NCBI GenBank assembly: GCA_902363255.1
Contig: CABIZO010000004.1
Location: forward strand, 372,001-436,000
Reading direction: 5' to 3'
Source: Peptostreptococcaceae bacterium
Lineage (GTDB): Bacteria > Bacillota > Clostridia > Peptostreptococcales > Peptostreptococcaceae
Length of the DNA stretch: 64,000 nt
This document shows, one piece after another, positions 17,283-25,644 of this stretch (its first letter is position 1; every line of letters starts with the position of its first letter). Below the pieces are notes generated by a model. It did no database searches. It had not been told where the DNA came from and saw only the letters and a list, made by a program, of their open reading frames with translations. A program made the position numbers and the translations under genes.

Positions 17283-17364
17283 ATGATAAATGGACAGTAT
17301 TCCGATACTCTTGTTTCGGACTGTAAACTATTTTAATCACTTAATAATATCTATTTGTGACTAA
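17283..17364 (+). CDS. Candidate leader ORFs upstream of corA
   Basis: A ribosome site AAAGGAGAG (17272-17280) is followed by two overlapping small frames. ATG at 17283 gives a 17-residue peptide (MINGQYSDTLVSDCKLF, stop 17334-17336). ATG at 17290 gives a 24-residue peptide beginning MDSIPILLFRTVNYF (stop 17362-17364), whose last codons run through the left arm of the large stem. The second has the more usual spacing (9-11 bases). Either could be a regulatory leader peptide; neither is demonstrated. Confidence 0.4.
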
Positions 17365-17416
17365 TACCCTTTTATATATTGGTCTTTAAATAGATATCAT
17401 TAAGTGCCAATATATA
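17300..17416 (+). ncRNA. Structured leader RNA of corA, unknown class
   Basis: CACTTAATAATATCTATTT (17338-17356) pairs with AAATAGATATCATTAAGTG (17388-17406), 18 of 19 positions. Inside the 31-base loop, TATATATTGG (17373-17382) is exactly complementary to CCAATATATA (17407-17416), which begins at the base after the stem. Either a pseudoknot or a switch between two folds is possible; the corA ribosome site AAAGGA starts about 10 bases further on. A smaller hairpin with CCGA/TCGG and ACAGT/ACTGT (17293-17324) precedes it. No M-box signature is visible. Confidence 0.55.
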
Positions 17417-17440
17417 AAACTGAATAAAGGATGTGTTGCC

Positions 17441-18376
17441 ATGATAAGATATTACAAAACAATTGAGACAAAACTAGAAAAACTTAACGACTTTGAAGAT
17501 GGTTGTTGGATAAATCTTGTTGAACCTAGTCATGAAGAAATAGGATATATTTCAGATAGATTTGATATAGATATAGATAGTATCAATGCGGCTCTTGATG
17601 AGGAAGAGCGTTCAAGAATCGATGTAGAGGATAATCATACATTAATTTTAATAGATATTCCTATAGATGAATCTGACTCTGACTCTGCTCACTACTCTAC
17701 GATTCCCCTTGGAATCATACTTACAGATAATTGTATAATTACTGTATGTACCGCTCAGAGTAAAATATTAAATGACTTTATAGTTGGTCATATAAGGAAT
17801 TTTTATACACACAAAAAAACCCGCTTTATACTTCAAATTCTTCATAAAAATGCTACTTATTATCTATTATATCTTAGAAGAATCAATAAAATGACTATAG
17901 AAATAGAGCGTGAAATACACAAATCTATGAAGAATAAAGAACTTGTTCAATTATTAGAATTAGAAAAATCACTAGTATATTTTTCTACTTCATTGAAAGC
18001 AATTGAACTGGTTTTAAATAAAATGCTTCGTACATCTACAATAAAAAAATATTCTGAAGATGAGGATTTATTAGAAGATGTTATTATAGAAAATAGACAA
18101 GCACTTGAAATGGCATCTATTTATGGAGATATACTTAGCAGAATCATGGATGCATTTAGTGCTATTGTTAATAATAATCAAAATAACGTAATGCAATTAT
18201 TAACTGTTGTAACACTAATTTTGTCTATACCAACAATGATTTCTGGGTACTTTGGTATGAACGTAGAAAATCTTCCATTCTCTTCAGATCCAAATGGATT
18301 TTGGATAATTTTATTTATTTCAGCAATTATTTGTTTAATATTATCAATACTTTTATCCAAAAATAAATTATTGTAA
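17441..18376 (+). CDS. corA: CorA-type divalent metal transporter
   Basis: 311 residues. A long cytosolic N-terminal domain is followed by two C-terminal membrane helices (about 250-270 and 288-306), with the universal GMN pore motif at 272-274 in the sequence YFGMNVENLPF. CorA pentamers carry Mg2+ (some members Co2+, Ni2+ or Zn2+) across the membrane. MNVENLP rather than MNFxxMP suggests the clostridial CorA subtype. The site AAAGGATGTG precedes the ATG. It is preceded by a 160-base structured leader with upstream ORFs and is a single-gene unit. Confidence 0.93.
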   Translation: MIRYYKTIETKLEKLNDFEDGCWINLVEPSHEEIGYISDRFDIDIDSINAALDEEERSRIDVEDNHTLILIDIPIDESDSDSAHYSTIPLGIILTDNCIITVCTAQSKILNDFIVGHIRNFYTHKKTRFILQILHKNATYYLLYLRRINKMTIEIEREIHKSMKNKELVQLLELEKSLVYFSTSLKAIELVLNKMLRTSTIKKYSEDEDLLEDVIIENRQALEMASIYGDILSRIMDAFSAIVNNNQNNVMQLLTVVTLILSIPTMISGYFGMNVENLPFSSDPNGFWIILFISAIICLILSILLSKNKLL

Positions 18377-18453
18377 GAAAATATTCTTCATAAGACTTTT
18401 GAATATATATTATACATGTTTGGGGAGAAATGTAACATTATAATTTAATAGTA

Positions 18454-18489
18454 AAAGGTGCTTATATGATAATTCATATAAGCACCTTT
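18454..18489. terminator. Bidirectional terminator between corA and the TPR gene
   Basis: AAAGGTGCTTATATGA pairs perfectly with TCATATAAGCACCTTT around TAAT (16 bp). It ends the converging corA (plus) and TPR (minus) transcripts. Confidence 0.85.
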
Positions 18490-18493
18490 AAAT

Positions 18494-20347
18494 TTAACAT
18501 TCTATCTTCATTTCAGACTCAATATCCTCAAATTCATCTTCTAAATTTTCACTTACTTCTAAAATATATTGAGGTATGTATTCTTCTTTCTCCTCATCTA
18601 CAAATTCTATAAATTCTGAAACTAGTCTTTCATTTTTATCAACTTCTAATTCTAAAAGATTACTATAAATTTTTTCACTATTTCCATAATGAACTTCACC
18701 TAAATTTTTAAACATCTTTCTACTTTTCTCGTAATATAAGTAAGCTAACATATATTCACAATTTTTATCTTCATTTTTTACGCCTTCAATAAAGTATTTT
18801 TCACTTTCTTCCATTTCTCCTAATTTTAGCGCAAGTTGACCTAAATTATATATTGATTCTATACATCCTTGCTCTTTAGATTTTTCGTACCAATATTTTG
18901 CATTTGTATAATCATTATAATAGTTTTCGTATATTAAACCTAACATATGTTGTGAATATATATTATCTTCATTAGCAGTTATATCAAACATATTTTTAGC
19001 TTCTTCATATTTTTCTTCATTGTAATATATTCTACCCAAGTGTATACGACTATTTAAATGATTATTTTCAACAGCAACTAAAAAGTATTTTTTAGCCTCT
19101 TCATAATTTTTTAAATCCTCATATATTAGCCCCAATACATAGGCTGAGTAAATATCATTATTTTCAAATGCTTTTTGATACCAAACAATTGCTTCATCTA
19201 TATTATCAATTCGTTTAAAAATATCTCCTAATTTTATTTGACAAGATATAATAGTAGAATTTCTTTGATAGTATGAAATAGCCTTCTCTATATCTCCCAT
19301 CTGATCATATAAATCACCTATATTTTCTATTGCAACTTTACATCCATCTGCTATAGCCTCATCATAATTTTTTATAGCTTTTTCATAATTTTTGTCCTCA
19401 AAATATAATCCAGCTAAATTATTTTTTGCCTCTACCATATCATTTGAAGCTAAATCATAATACATCTTAGCTCTTTCTATCTCATTTTCTCTGTTACATA
19501 AATTAGCTAGTCTAAATTTACATAAAGGATTATCATGCTCTATACCCTTTTCATAATACTCAATAGCATCTTCTTTTTTATCTTGTCTGTCATATAAATA
19601 TGCTAATCTATATTGAGCCTTTGAAAATTGACTTTTACAACTTTTTAGATAATATCTTTCTGCTTCACTTTCGTCTTTATTTATTTCCATTATAAGTCCC
19701 ATGTTATAGCATCCCTTTGAATGTCCAGATCGATATAGCTGCTTATATAAAGATATCGCATTCTTTTCATTGTCACTTTTTCTATATAAAATAGCTAAGT
19801 TATATTTACAGTCATCAGAAAGTAGTACTGAACCTTTTTTAAAGAACTCTATAGCTTCTTCTTCTTTTTCTAAATGAAGATATAAAATTCCTAAATTAAA
19901 GCATGCTGTACCTAAATTATCATCAGCTGCAATTTTTAGCCATTTCTCACTTCTTAAGTAATCACCTAATTTATAATGAACTACTCCCAAGTTATTTTGA
20001 GCTTTTACATTACCTTCCATTGCTACTTTTTCATACCAATATAGTGCATACTCATATCCTTCTAACTCATAATACATATTTCCTAAATCAAAAGCAGCCA
20101 TCTCATGACCATTTTTAAATGCCATTGAATACCATCTTTCGGCCTCATGATATTGTTTTTTGTTTAAATATATTTTTCCTAATGAATACTGAGATTTCAC
20201 ATTACCTTCTTCAGCTGAGATTTTATATGATTCAATTGCTTCATCTAATTTTCCCATCTTTTCTAAGATAATAGCCTTTTTATGACCCAATCCTGATTCT
20301 TTAGGAAAATCTTTAATTTTTCCAAAAGAAAATTTTGAACTCATCAT
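18494..20347 (-). CDS. TPR/Sel1-like repeat protein
   Basis: 617 residues built almost entirely of about 15 consecutive 34-36-residue TPR/SLR units with the A-x-x-x-L-G-x-x-Y pattern (for example NVKSQYSLGKIYLNKKQYHE, NLGVVHYKLGDYLRSEKW, HMLGLIYENYYNDYTNAKYW). The C-terminal 60 residues are very acidic (EEKEEYIPQ, EDEFEDIESE). No signal peptide, membrane helix or catalytic domain is present, so it is a cytosolic scaffold or regulator. The start MMSSKFSFGKIKDF follows AGGATGATG; the second Met is equally possible. The function and partners are unknown. Confidence 0.85.
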   Translation of the reverse strand: MMSSKFSFGKIKDFPKESGLGHKKAIILEKMGKLDEAIESYKISAEEGNVKSQYSLGKIYLNKKQYHEAERWYSMAFKNGHEMAAFDLGNMYYELEGYEYALYWYEKVAMEGNVKAQNNLGVVHYKLGDYLRSEKWLKIAADDNLGTACFNLGILYLHLEKEEEAIEFFKKGSVLLSDDCKYNLAILYRKSDNEKNAISLYKQLYRSGHSKGCYNMGLIMEINKDESEAERYYLKSCKSQFSKAQYRLAYLYDRQDKKEDAIEYYEKGIEHDNPLCKFRLANLCNRENEIERAKMYYDLASNDMVEAKNNLAGLYFEDKNYEKAIKNYDEAIADGCKVAIENIGDLYDQMGDIEKAISYYQRNSTIISCQIKLGDIFKRIDNIDEAIVWYQKAFENNDIYSAYVLGLIYEDLKNYEEAKKYFLVAVENNHLNSRIHLGRIYYNEEKYEEAKNMFDITANEDNIYSQHMLGLIYENYYNDYTNAKYWYEKSKEQGCIESIYNLGQLALKLGEMEESEKYFIEGVKNEDKNCEYMLAYLYYEKSRKMFKNLGEVHYGNSEKIYSNLLELEVDKNERLVSEFIEFVDEEKEEYIPQYILEVSENLEDEFEDIESEMKIEC

Positions 20348-20596
20348 CCTTCTTACTCCTATTTATTTATATAATAATTTCAATAATAGATATTATATTA
20401 CATTGTATATGATTCATGAATATTTTTTCAAAATTGTAATAAAGATGTAATTTTATGTTTGCATAAATTATCTCTATTATATTATTTTTATAATTAGATT
20501 TATTATTCAAAAAATGAAAAACTTGATTAATTGACAAAAAAAATATATTATATATACATTGACATTATAATATTCTATATTATAGGAGGAATACAT

Positions 20597-20749
20597 ATGA
20601 ATTTAAATTTATTATTAAAGGTTTGTCTATTAGTAGTTCTTATAGGAGTTGGATTTAAACTATTAAAAGTTTTCACATCACTTATTTTCAAGGCTGCTCT
20701 ATTAATTTTAGTATGTTTATTAGTGTTTAAATTTTTTAAACTATTTTAA
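20597..20749 (+). CDS. 50-residue membrane protein
   Basis: MNLNLLLKVCLLVVLIGVGF opens a nearly all-hydrophobic protein with two helices (about 4-22 and 28-48), the second rich in Phe and Lys (SLIFKAALLILVCLLVFKFF). The start at 20597 is fixed by TAGGAGGAATACAT; upstream in-frame codons have no site. TTGACA boxes at 20531 and 20559 may be its promoter. It has its own terminator. No family recognised; a small stress or phage-shock-like membrane protein is possible. Confidence 0.65.
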   Translation: MNLNLLLKVCLLVVLIGVGFKLLKVFTSLIFKAALLILVCLLVFKFFKLF

Positions 20750-20755
20750 CAATAA

Positions 20756-20796
20756 AAACCTCTTAAAACTTTTTTACTAAAGCTTAAGAGGTTTAT
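20756..20796. terminator. Bidirectional terminator
   Basis: AAACCTCTTAA and TTAAGAGGTTT form a perfect 11-bp stem with A/T runs on both sides, between the small membrane protein (plus) and the TDT transporter (minus). Confidence 0.8.
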
Positions 20797-20810
20797 TTAT
20801 ATATGAATGT

Positions 20811-21833
20811 TTATATTTCATTATCATCTTTGGTGTAGATAGCTCCACCTAATATTTCTTCTTCTTGTTCTACAAGTTTTCCTAATCTAGGATTTATGGC
20901 TTTTAAAAACATATTAATGAAATTAAGTAATATAAAGAAAATTACATATGTTGCTATAAATATTTCAATATTTCCTAACAGACCAAATACATTTCCTAAG
21001 TTAACATGTCCCGTTGATACAAAGAAGTCTGATAACTTATATGCTGCTAAAGTTGCTATAGCTAAAGGAAAAGTAAATGCTGCGTATGATGGTTTAAATC
21101 CTTCTTTAAAAAGCTTTATTATATAACTGTAAACAACTCCTAAAAGTATTAATCCAGTAACTATAAGCCATATTAACATATACATGTTAGGATGTGGTTC
21201 TATAGCAAGTATACCTACTATACCTAATGGCGCTGGAGAACAAACAATACCTACAGTTGGTAGTTTTTTCTCATCCAAAATTTCGCTTTTAAATACAATA
21301 TATAAAACAACAGGTAACAAAATTGTATAGAAAGTAAATCCGAACATAAGCATGAAATGTGCAATTGAAGGAATTATTCCGCCCATACCAACACTCGCAA
21401 TGCTACCTGTTATCATACCTGTATATATAATAAAACAAGTAGGCATTACATTTTTAAAATTTCTTTCTTTAATTCTAATTATTGTATAATAAATTGCTAT
21501 AGAATAATGATATATTGCTGCTCCTATCCATAAAGCTGAACAAATTTTCGGTGCATATGGATAAAAGTATGCAGACACTAACCATGTTACCATACCAAAT
21601 GTTGGATAGAATGTTCCCATTACTGGATCTCTAAGCTCTTTTAACATTGTTTTTGGAAATTTAATTAATCTTATTAACATCAATGATAACATTATCACTG
21701 CCAATCCTATGGATATTGGCTTTAAATAATTTATGTCTTTAATCAACCAACAATTACTTAGTGTTATAAAAGCTAAACATGTACCACTTATACCAATGTG
21801 CAAATTTTCTAATTTATCTATATACTGTCTCAT
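20811..21833 (-). CDS. TDT family (TehA/SLAC1-like) transporter
   Basis: 340 residues with ten predicted helices. Typical TDT features are the opening LHIGISGTCLAFITLSNCW, RDPVMGTFYPTFGMVTWLVS, and FVSTGHVNLGNVFGLLGNIE in the last third. The family covers tellurite-resistance TehA, malate transporters and SLAC1-like anion channels. The substrate here is probably a small anion or dicarboxylate; the sequence does not decide. It is a single-gene unit; the 216 bp upstream (21834-22050) hold no gene. Confidence 0.85.
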   Translation of the reverse strand: MRQYIDKLENLHIGISGTCLAFITLSNCWLIKDINYLKPISIGLAVIMLSLMLIRLIKFPKTMLKELRDPVMGTFYPTFGMVTWLVSAYFYPYAPKICSALWIGAAIYHYSIAIYYTIIRIKERNFKNVMPTCFIIYTGMITGSIASVGMGGIIPSIAHFMLMFGFTFYTILLPVVLYIVFKSEILDEKKLPTVGIVCSPAPLGIVGILAIEPHPNMYMLIWLIVTGLILLGVVYSYIIKLFKEGFKPSYAAFTFPLAIATLAAYKLSDFFVSTGHVNLGNVFGLLGNIEIFIATYVIFFILLNFINMFLKAINPRLGKLVEQEEEILGGAIYTKDDNEI

Positions 21834-22050
21834 GTAATCACCCCTGTTGATTTTTATTCACACTTTATTTTTACCATTATTGACTAAGCTCATAATTATA
21901 CCACCATAATAAAAAGTAAAATAATATTCTAGTATTTTATACATTTAACTTTTTCATATTAACCATAATATTTAATAATACTATTGATGAATATATTTAT
22001 ATAATAATATTATTAAATAAGCTCAATTCTACAATTTAAATTAGTTTAAA

Positions 22051-23217
22051 TCAGCGTCCATAATTATAACTTCCTTTATCACAATTAGTAATTAGTCCAT
22101 TACCAATAGATTTAAATAAAATATTACCGCATTCATCACTTCGATGAACTTCTATATTTTCACTTTTTAGAGTTTGCATAGTTTCTTTATTAGGATGGCC
22201 ATATTTATTATCTTTCCCCACAGTTATAACTGCATATTCAGGATTAATTTTTTTTATAAAATTAATATCTGAACTAGTATTAGAACCATGATGACCTATT
22301 TTTATTAAATCAACATCATCCACATTTAGAATTCTTTCAATTTCTGAACCTGCATCTCCCATAAGCAATATTTTATCATTACCATTTATGTATTCTAAAA
22401 CAATAGAATTATTATTTGGATCTTTTAGATTTGCTGCTGATAATACTTTAAACTTAGATGTACCCAAATAAAATTCTGCTCCTAATAAAGGAACACTGGG
22501 ATATAATTTTTTATTTGCCATTGCATTTACGAAATCTGAATATGTCTTTGTATTAGCATCTCCATTACTTACATAAACATTTTTTACAGGTATTGAATTT
22601 ATAACAGCATCTAATCCACCTATATGATCAGCATCTGGATGTGTAGCTATAACATATTCTAATTCTTTAACACCTATATCTTTCAAATAATTTACAACTC
22701 TATATTCATCATCATTATCTCCACCATCAATAAGAGCCGCTTTTCCTCCTTGTCTAATAAGTATAGCATCTGAATTTCCTGTATCTATAAAATGTAATTG
22801 AGCTTCATATACATTAGATACAATATCTGTATCTTTATATATTTCACTTTCTTCTTTTTCGTTTTTATTTAAAGATATTCTACTATATTTATTTATTGCA
22901 TCTGATAATATCTGAGATTTTACAATATCTATATTTAAATTAGATGTACTAGTTATAAATACAAATATACATATTAAATAACATATTAAAGTACGAAGAA
23001 AAACTTCTTTTTTCTTTTTATTTTTTATTTTTTTAATAAATGATTTGAAGTTACATATTAATGATGGCGTCATCAATATAAGTATATAAAGTGCTATATC
23101 ATTTATATCTTTAGATGAACCTATGAGAAAAAGTAAAGTTGTTAAAAAATAATATACACTAGCTTTCTTTCTCTTTTTAGAATTATTACTCCTAAATCCT
23201 GCAATATATCTTTTCAT
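22051..23217 (-). CDS. ComEC/Rec2-like metallo-beta-lactamase-fold hydrolase, membrane anchored
   Basis: 388 residues. Three or four hydrophobic segments in the first 115 residues are followed by an MBL domain that starts LHFIDTGNSDAILIRQGGKA, with LIDGGDNDDEYRVVNYL, the metal motif THPDADHIGG, LLMGDAGSEIE and IGHHGSNTSS. This is the C-terminal domain type of the DNA-uptake channel ComEC, but the large competence channel domain is absent, so it is a stand-alone hydrolase facing outward or inward depending on topology. Related proteins degrade DNA or phosphodiesters. GGGGAGACG precedes the ATG. Confidence 0.85.
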   Translation of the reverse strand: MKRYIAGFRSNNSKKRKKASVYYFLTTLLFLIGSSKDINDIALYILILMTPSLICNFKSFIKKIKNKKKKEVFLRTLICYLICIFVFITSTSNLNIDIVKSQILSDAINKYSRISLNKNEKEESEIYKDTDIVSNVYEAQLHFIDTGNSDAILIRQGGKAALIDGGDNDDEYRVVNYLKDIGVKELEYVIATHPDADHIGGLDAVINSIPVKNVYVSNGDANTKTYSDFVNAMANKKLYPSVPLLGAEFYLGTSKFKVLSAANLKDPNNNSIVLEYINGNDKILLMGDAGSEIERILNVDDVDLIKIGHHGSNTSSDINFIKKINPEYAVITVGKDNKYGHPNKETMQTLKSENIEVHRSDECGNILFKSIGNGLITNCDKGSYNYGR

Positions 23218-23431
23218 ATTACGTCTCCCCTTCTATTCGCTATTCAATAATAATTATAACTGAATTTTTAAATTGTTCATGTTAATTTTTGTAAATTAAA
23301 CAGTTTAATTCATTTTTAATTCTTTATATTGTTTTATATTTTCTGAATAAAGTTAATATTTAATATTATTTTAAATTATTGGTAAAATTTTATTTTAATT
23401 GTTATAATAGATTCCATGGAGGGAGATAAAT

Positions 23432-24292
23432 ATGAAAAATAATTTAAAAAATATTATAACAGAGGCTTTAGGAATGATTATAGGATGCATATTAGCTAGT
23501 ATTGGTATAAATATGTTCTTTAGTCCTCATACTATTGCACCAGGTGGTCTAAGTGGTCTATCTGTAGTTTTAAGTAAAATTAGTGGTCTATCTGTATCTA
23601 CGATAATGTTAATTATGGGTATACCTCTAATAGTATTTTCAATTAAAATATTAGGTAAAAAAGATGCACTAAAAACTTTAATGGGTATGTTACTTTTATC
23701 ACTTTGCTTAAATTTAACATCTTCACTTTCGCAAATTACAGTGACAAATGATGTTTTATTATCAGCAATAACTGGAGCAATTCTTTTAGGATTAGGTCTT
23801 GGTATTATTTTTAGAGTTGATGGGTCTACTGGAGGAACTGACTTAATAGCATTAATGGTTAACAAAGCTATCCCTAGTATTCCTTTATCAAAATGCTTAG
23901 TATTTATTGACGGACTTGTTGTAATTTCATCTGGTATAGTTAATAAGAATTTAGAAACTGGTTTATATTCAGCAATTAGTTTATACATTATAGTAAAAAT
24001 GGTAGATTTTATTATTGCAGGTTTTGACTATTCAAAAAGCTTTATGATAATAACAAACGAAGAAGAAGCTCTAAAAAATGCTATTGTAAATGATATGAAA
24101 AGAGGTATAACTATTCTTGACGGAAAAGGTGGTTATACTGACAGTAGCAAGAGTGTATTAATTGTTGTTGTGAATAAAAACCAAGAAGTTCATCTTAAAA
24201 AGTTAATTAAGAAAGTAGACAAAAATGCCTTTATTATAGTTAGCGATGTGCATGAAGTATTTGGAGAAGGATTTTCTACAATAAGTGCCTAA
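23432..24292 (+). CDS. YitT family membrane protein (DUF161 + DUF2179)
   Basis: 286 residues. Five or six membrane helices (opening LGMIIGCILASIGINMFFSP, then HTIAPGGLSGLSVVLSKISG, FRVDGSTGGTDLIALMVNK) form the DUF161 part. A cytosolic DUF2179 domain of about 80 residues follows (KRGITILDGKGGYTDSSKSV, VVVNKNQEVHLKKLIKKVD). The family is widespread in Firmicutes, probably transports something, and is not characterised. GGAGGGAGATAAAT precedes the ATG. Single-gene unit. Confidence 0.9.
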   Translation: MKNNLKNIITEALGMIIGCILASIGINMFFSPHTIAPGGLSGLSVVLSKISGLSVSTIMLIMGIPLIVFSIKILGKKDALKTLMGMLLLSLCLNLTSSLSQITVTNDVLLSAITGAILLGLGLGIIFRVDGSTGGTDLIALMVNKAIPSIPLSKCLVFIDGLVVISSGIVNKNLETGLYSAISLYIIVKMVDFIIAGFDYSKSFMIITNEEEALKNAIVNDMKRGITILDGKGGYTDSSKSVLIVVVNKNQEVHLKKLIKKVDKNAFIIVSDVHEVFGEGFSTISA

Positions 24293-24378
24293 TTATAAGT
24301 TTATATAATTCAAGACTTGTAATTTATTAACAATTTATTATAATATATACTTAGTTTTAAGAAAAGAGGTACAAATTA

Positions 24379-24681
24379 ATGAGCATTAAAATAGTAGCAA
24401 TATGTGATAATGAATTATGTGGAAAACGACTTGAAGAAGAATGTTCTAAAAGTGAAATAATTATAAATTATGAAATTCAAAATGAAAATGGCATAATAAA
24501 TAAATTATCTATGGATACCATACAAAATTCAAATATAGTATTATTTGTAACTGAAAAAGAAGTTGAAGAAATTGCAGAAATCGAAAGGTTTATTGATCGC
24601 GAATACTATGAGGTATTACCACAATTTGTTATAGAAAATCCTGCTAATGTGATTTCAGAAATAACTTCAGATATAAACTAA
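24379..24681 (+). CDS. Stand-alone EIIB-fructose-like domain lacking the catalytic cysteine
   Basis: 100 residues. The whole length follows the fold order of PTS fructose-type EIIB domains: KIVAICDNELCGKRLEEE at the start (EIIB reads KIVAVTACPTGIAHT), a middle NSNIVLFVTEKEVEEIAEIE (EIIB: NADVVILAADVEV), then ERFIDREYYEVLPQFVIENP. The phosphorylated Cys and its CPTGIAHT loop are replaced: N11 sits at the Cys position, and Pro, Thr and His are missing. No PTS genes are nearby. I infer a non-catalytic or regulatory EIIB relative; C9 and C14 might take a new role. Confidence 0.6.
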   Translation: MSIKIVAICDNELCGKRLEEECSKSEIIINYEIQNENGIINKLSMDTIQNSNIVLFVTEKEVEEIAEIERFIDREYYEVLPQFVIENPANVISEITSDIN

Positions 24682-24709
24682 AAAAAGAGAGATAAGTCTC
24701 TCTTTTTTT
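24681..24709. terminator. Bidirectional terminator
   Basis: AAAAAAGAGAGA-TAAG-TCTCTCTTTTTT, a perfect stem between the EIIB-like gene (plus) and the hypothetical gene at 24718 (minus). Confidence 0.85.
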
Positions 24710-24717
24710 AGTTTATA

Positions 24718-24951
24718 TTATTTTATTTTTTGTAAATCTATATAAGCTTCTATTTGGGGTATATAAATCAGGTTCTCTTTCAAGTGAGTGTTTCCAAATT
24801 CCTTTAGCTCAATTCCTTCTTTATCTTTTGTAATTTTATATTTTATAACTTCACTATCATCATTTATTTCAGCATTAAAATACATTCCTTCATATTGTTT
24901 AAATCTAAAATTAAAATCATCTCTAGTAAGTCTAATACTAATATTCTTCAT
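24718..24951 (-). CDS. Hypothetical 77-residue protein downstream of a TetR regulator
   Basis: Begins MKNISIRLTRDDFNFRFKQY. Start placed at 24951, where AAGGATGG lies 5-7 bases upstream; an ATG 9 bases earlier overlaps that site. Predicted mostly beta (FNAEINDDSEVIKYKITKDK) with no signal, helix bundle or cysteine motif, so a small soluble protein. It begins 14 bp after the TetR-family gene and is probably cotranscribed. No family recognised. Confidence 0.65.
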   Translation of the reverse strand: MKNISIRLTRDDFNFRFKQYEGMYFNAEINDDSEVIKYKITKDKEGIELKEFGNTHLKENLIYIPQIEAYIDLQKIK

Positions 24952-24965
24952 TTCTACCATCCTTA

Positions 24966-25547
24966 TTAATCAATTTTAATGTCTTTTAAAAACATTTCTA
25001 AGAGTTCTATTCCATAAGAAGATAAAGGATAATTCCCTTCACAAATACACCAGTCATATAAAACTGCTCTTTCTTGCATTGCATAAATTTTAGCTAATTC
25101 CCAAAATGATTTATCATTTTTTATTTGCTTTCTATCTTGTCCTTCGCTTATTATTTGTTGCAAGACTTTATAGTATACCCTTTGTTGATCTAACAGATGC
25201 TTCTTACCTTTCTTAACAATCTGTGATGAATATAAAATAGATAACAACTCTACTGGTACATTTTCTTCTATAAAACGAAATAAATGCTTACTTGTAGCTA
25301 TAAGCTTATCAAAGCTATTCATATGTACATCTAGTCTATCCATTATTTTTGTATATTCTTCATCAAATATATCTGACAAGGTATTCAATAAGTCATCTTT
25401 AGCGCTAAAATAGTGATAAAAGTTTCCTTTAGATATTCCACATTCATTTATTATTTGGTCTACGGTTGTTGCTTCATATCCTTGTTCATAAAATAGTTTC
25501 CATGCAACAGAAGATATTTTGTTTTTTGTTGAATTAACATGCTCCAT
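24966..25547 (-). CDS. TetR/AcrR family transcriptional regulator
   Basis: 193 residues. The N-terminal helix-turn-helix is clear: NKISSVAWKLFYEQGYEATT followed by VDQIINECGISKGNFYHYFS and AKDDLLNTL. The C-terminal 130 residues are the variable ligand-binding domain. Members repress efflux or metabolic genes and release DNA on ligand binding. It is followed by a small hypothetical gene; no transporter is adjacent, so the target is unknown beyond likely autoregulation. Confidence 0.9.
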   Translation of the reverse strand: MEHVNSTKNKISSVAWKLFYEQGYEATTVDQIINECGISKGNFYHYFSAKDDLLNTLSDIFDEEYTKIMDRLDVHMNSFDKLIATSKHLFRFIEENVPVELLSILYSSQIVKKGKKHLLDQQRVYYKVLQQIISEGQDRKQIKNDKSFWELAKIYAMQERAVLYDWCICEGNYPLSSYGIELLEMFLKDIKID

Positions 25548-25607
25548 TTACTTTCCCCTTTTTAATGTTTTACAAAAACAGATATAATTTCCAAATTCAT
25601 TATAACA

Positions 25608-25636
25608 TAAAAAAATGACCTATTCCTAGGTCATTT
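25608..25636 (-). terminator. Intrinsic terminator of the thiamine operon
   Basis: AAATGACCTA-TTCC-TAGGTCATTT, perfect 10-bp stem followed on the minus strand by TTTTATG. It lies 9 bases past the thiE stop. Confidence 0.85.
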
Positions 25637-25644
25637 CAATATAT

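Noticed and set aside
17280..17440. M-box (Mg2+) riboswitch upstream of corA
   Set aside because: The leader is much shorter than an M-box and lacks the GTTAGGTGAGGCTCC-type core; reported as an unclassified structured leader instead.
23527..23988. Minus-strand open frame opposite the YitT gene
   Set aside because: Shadow of the conserved membrane protein; no ribosome site or domain.
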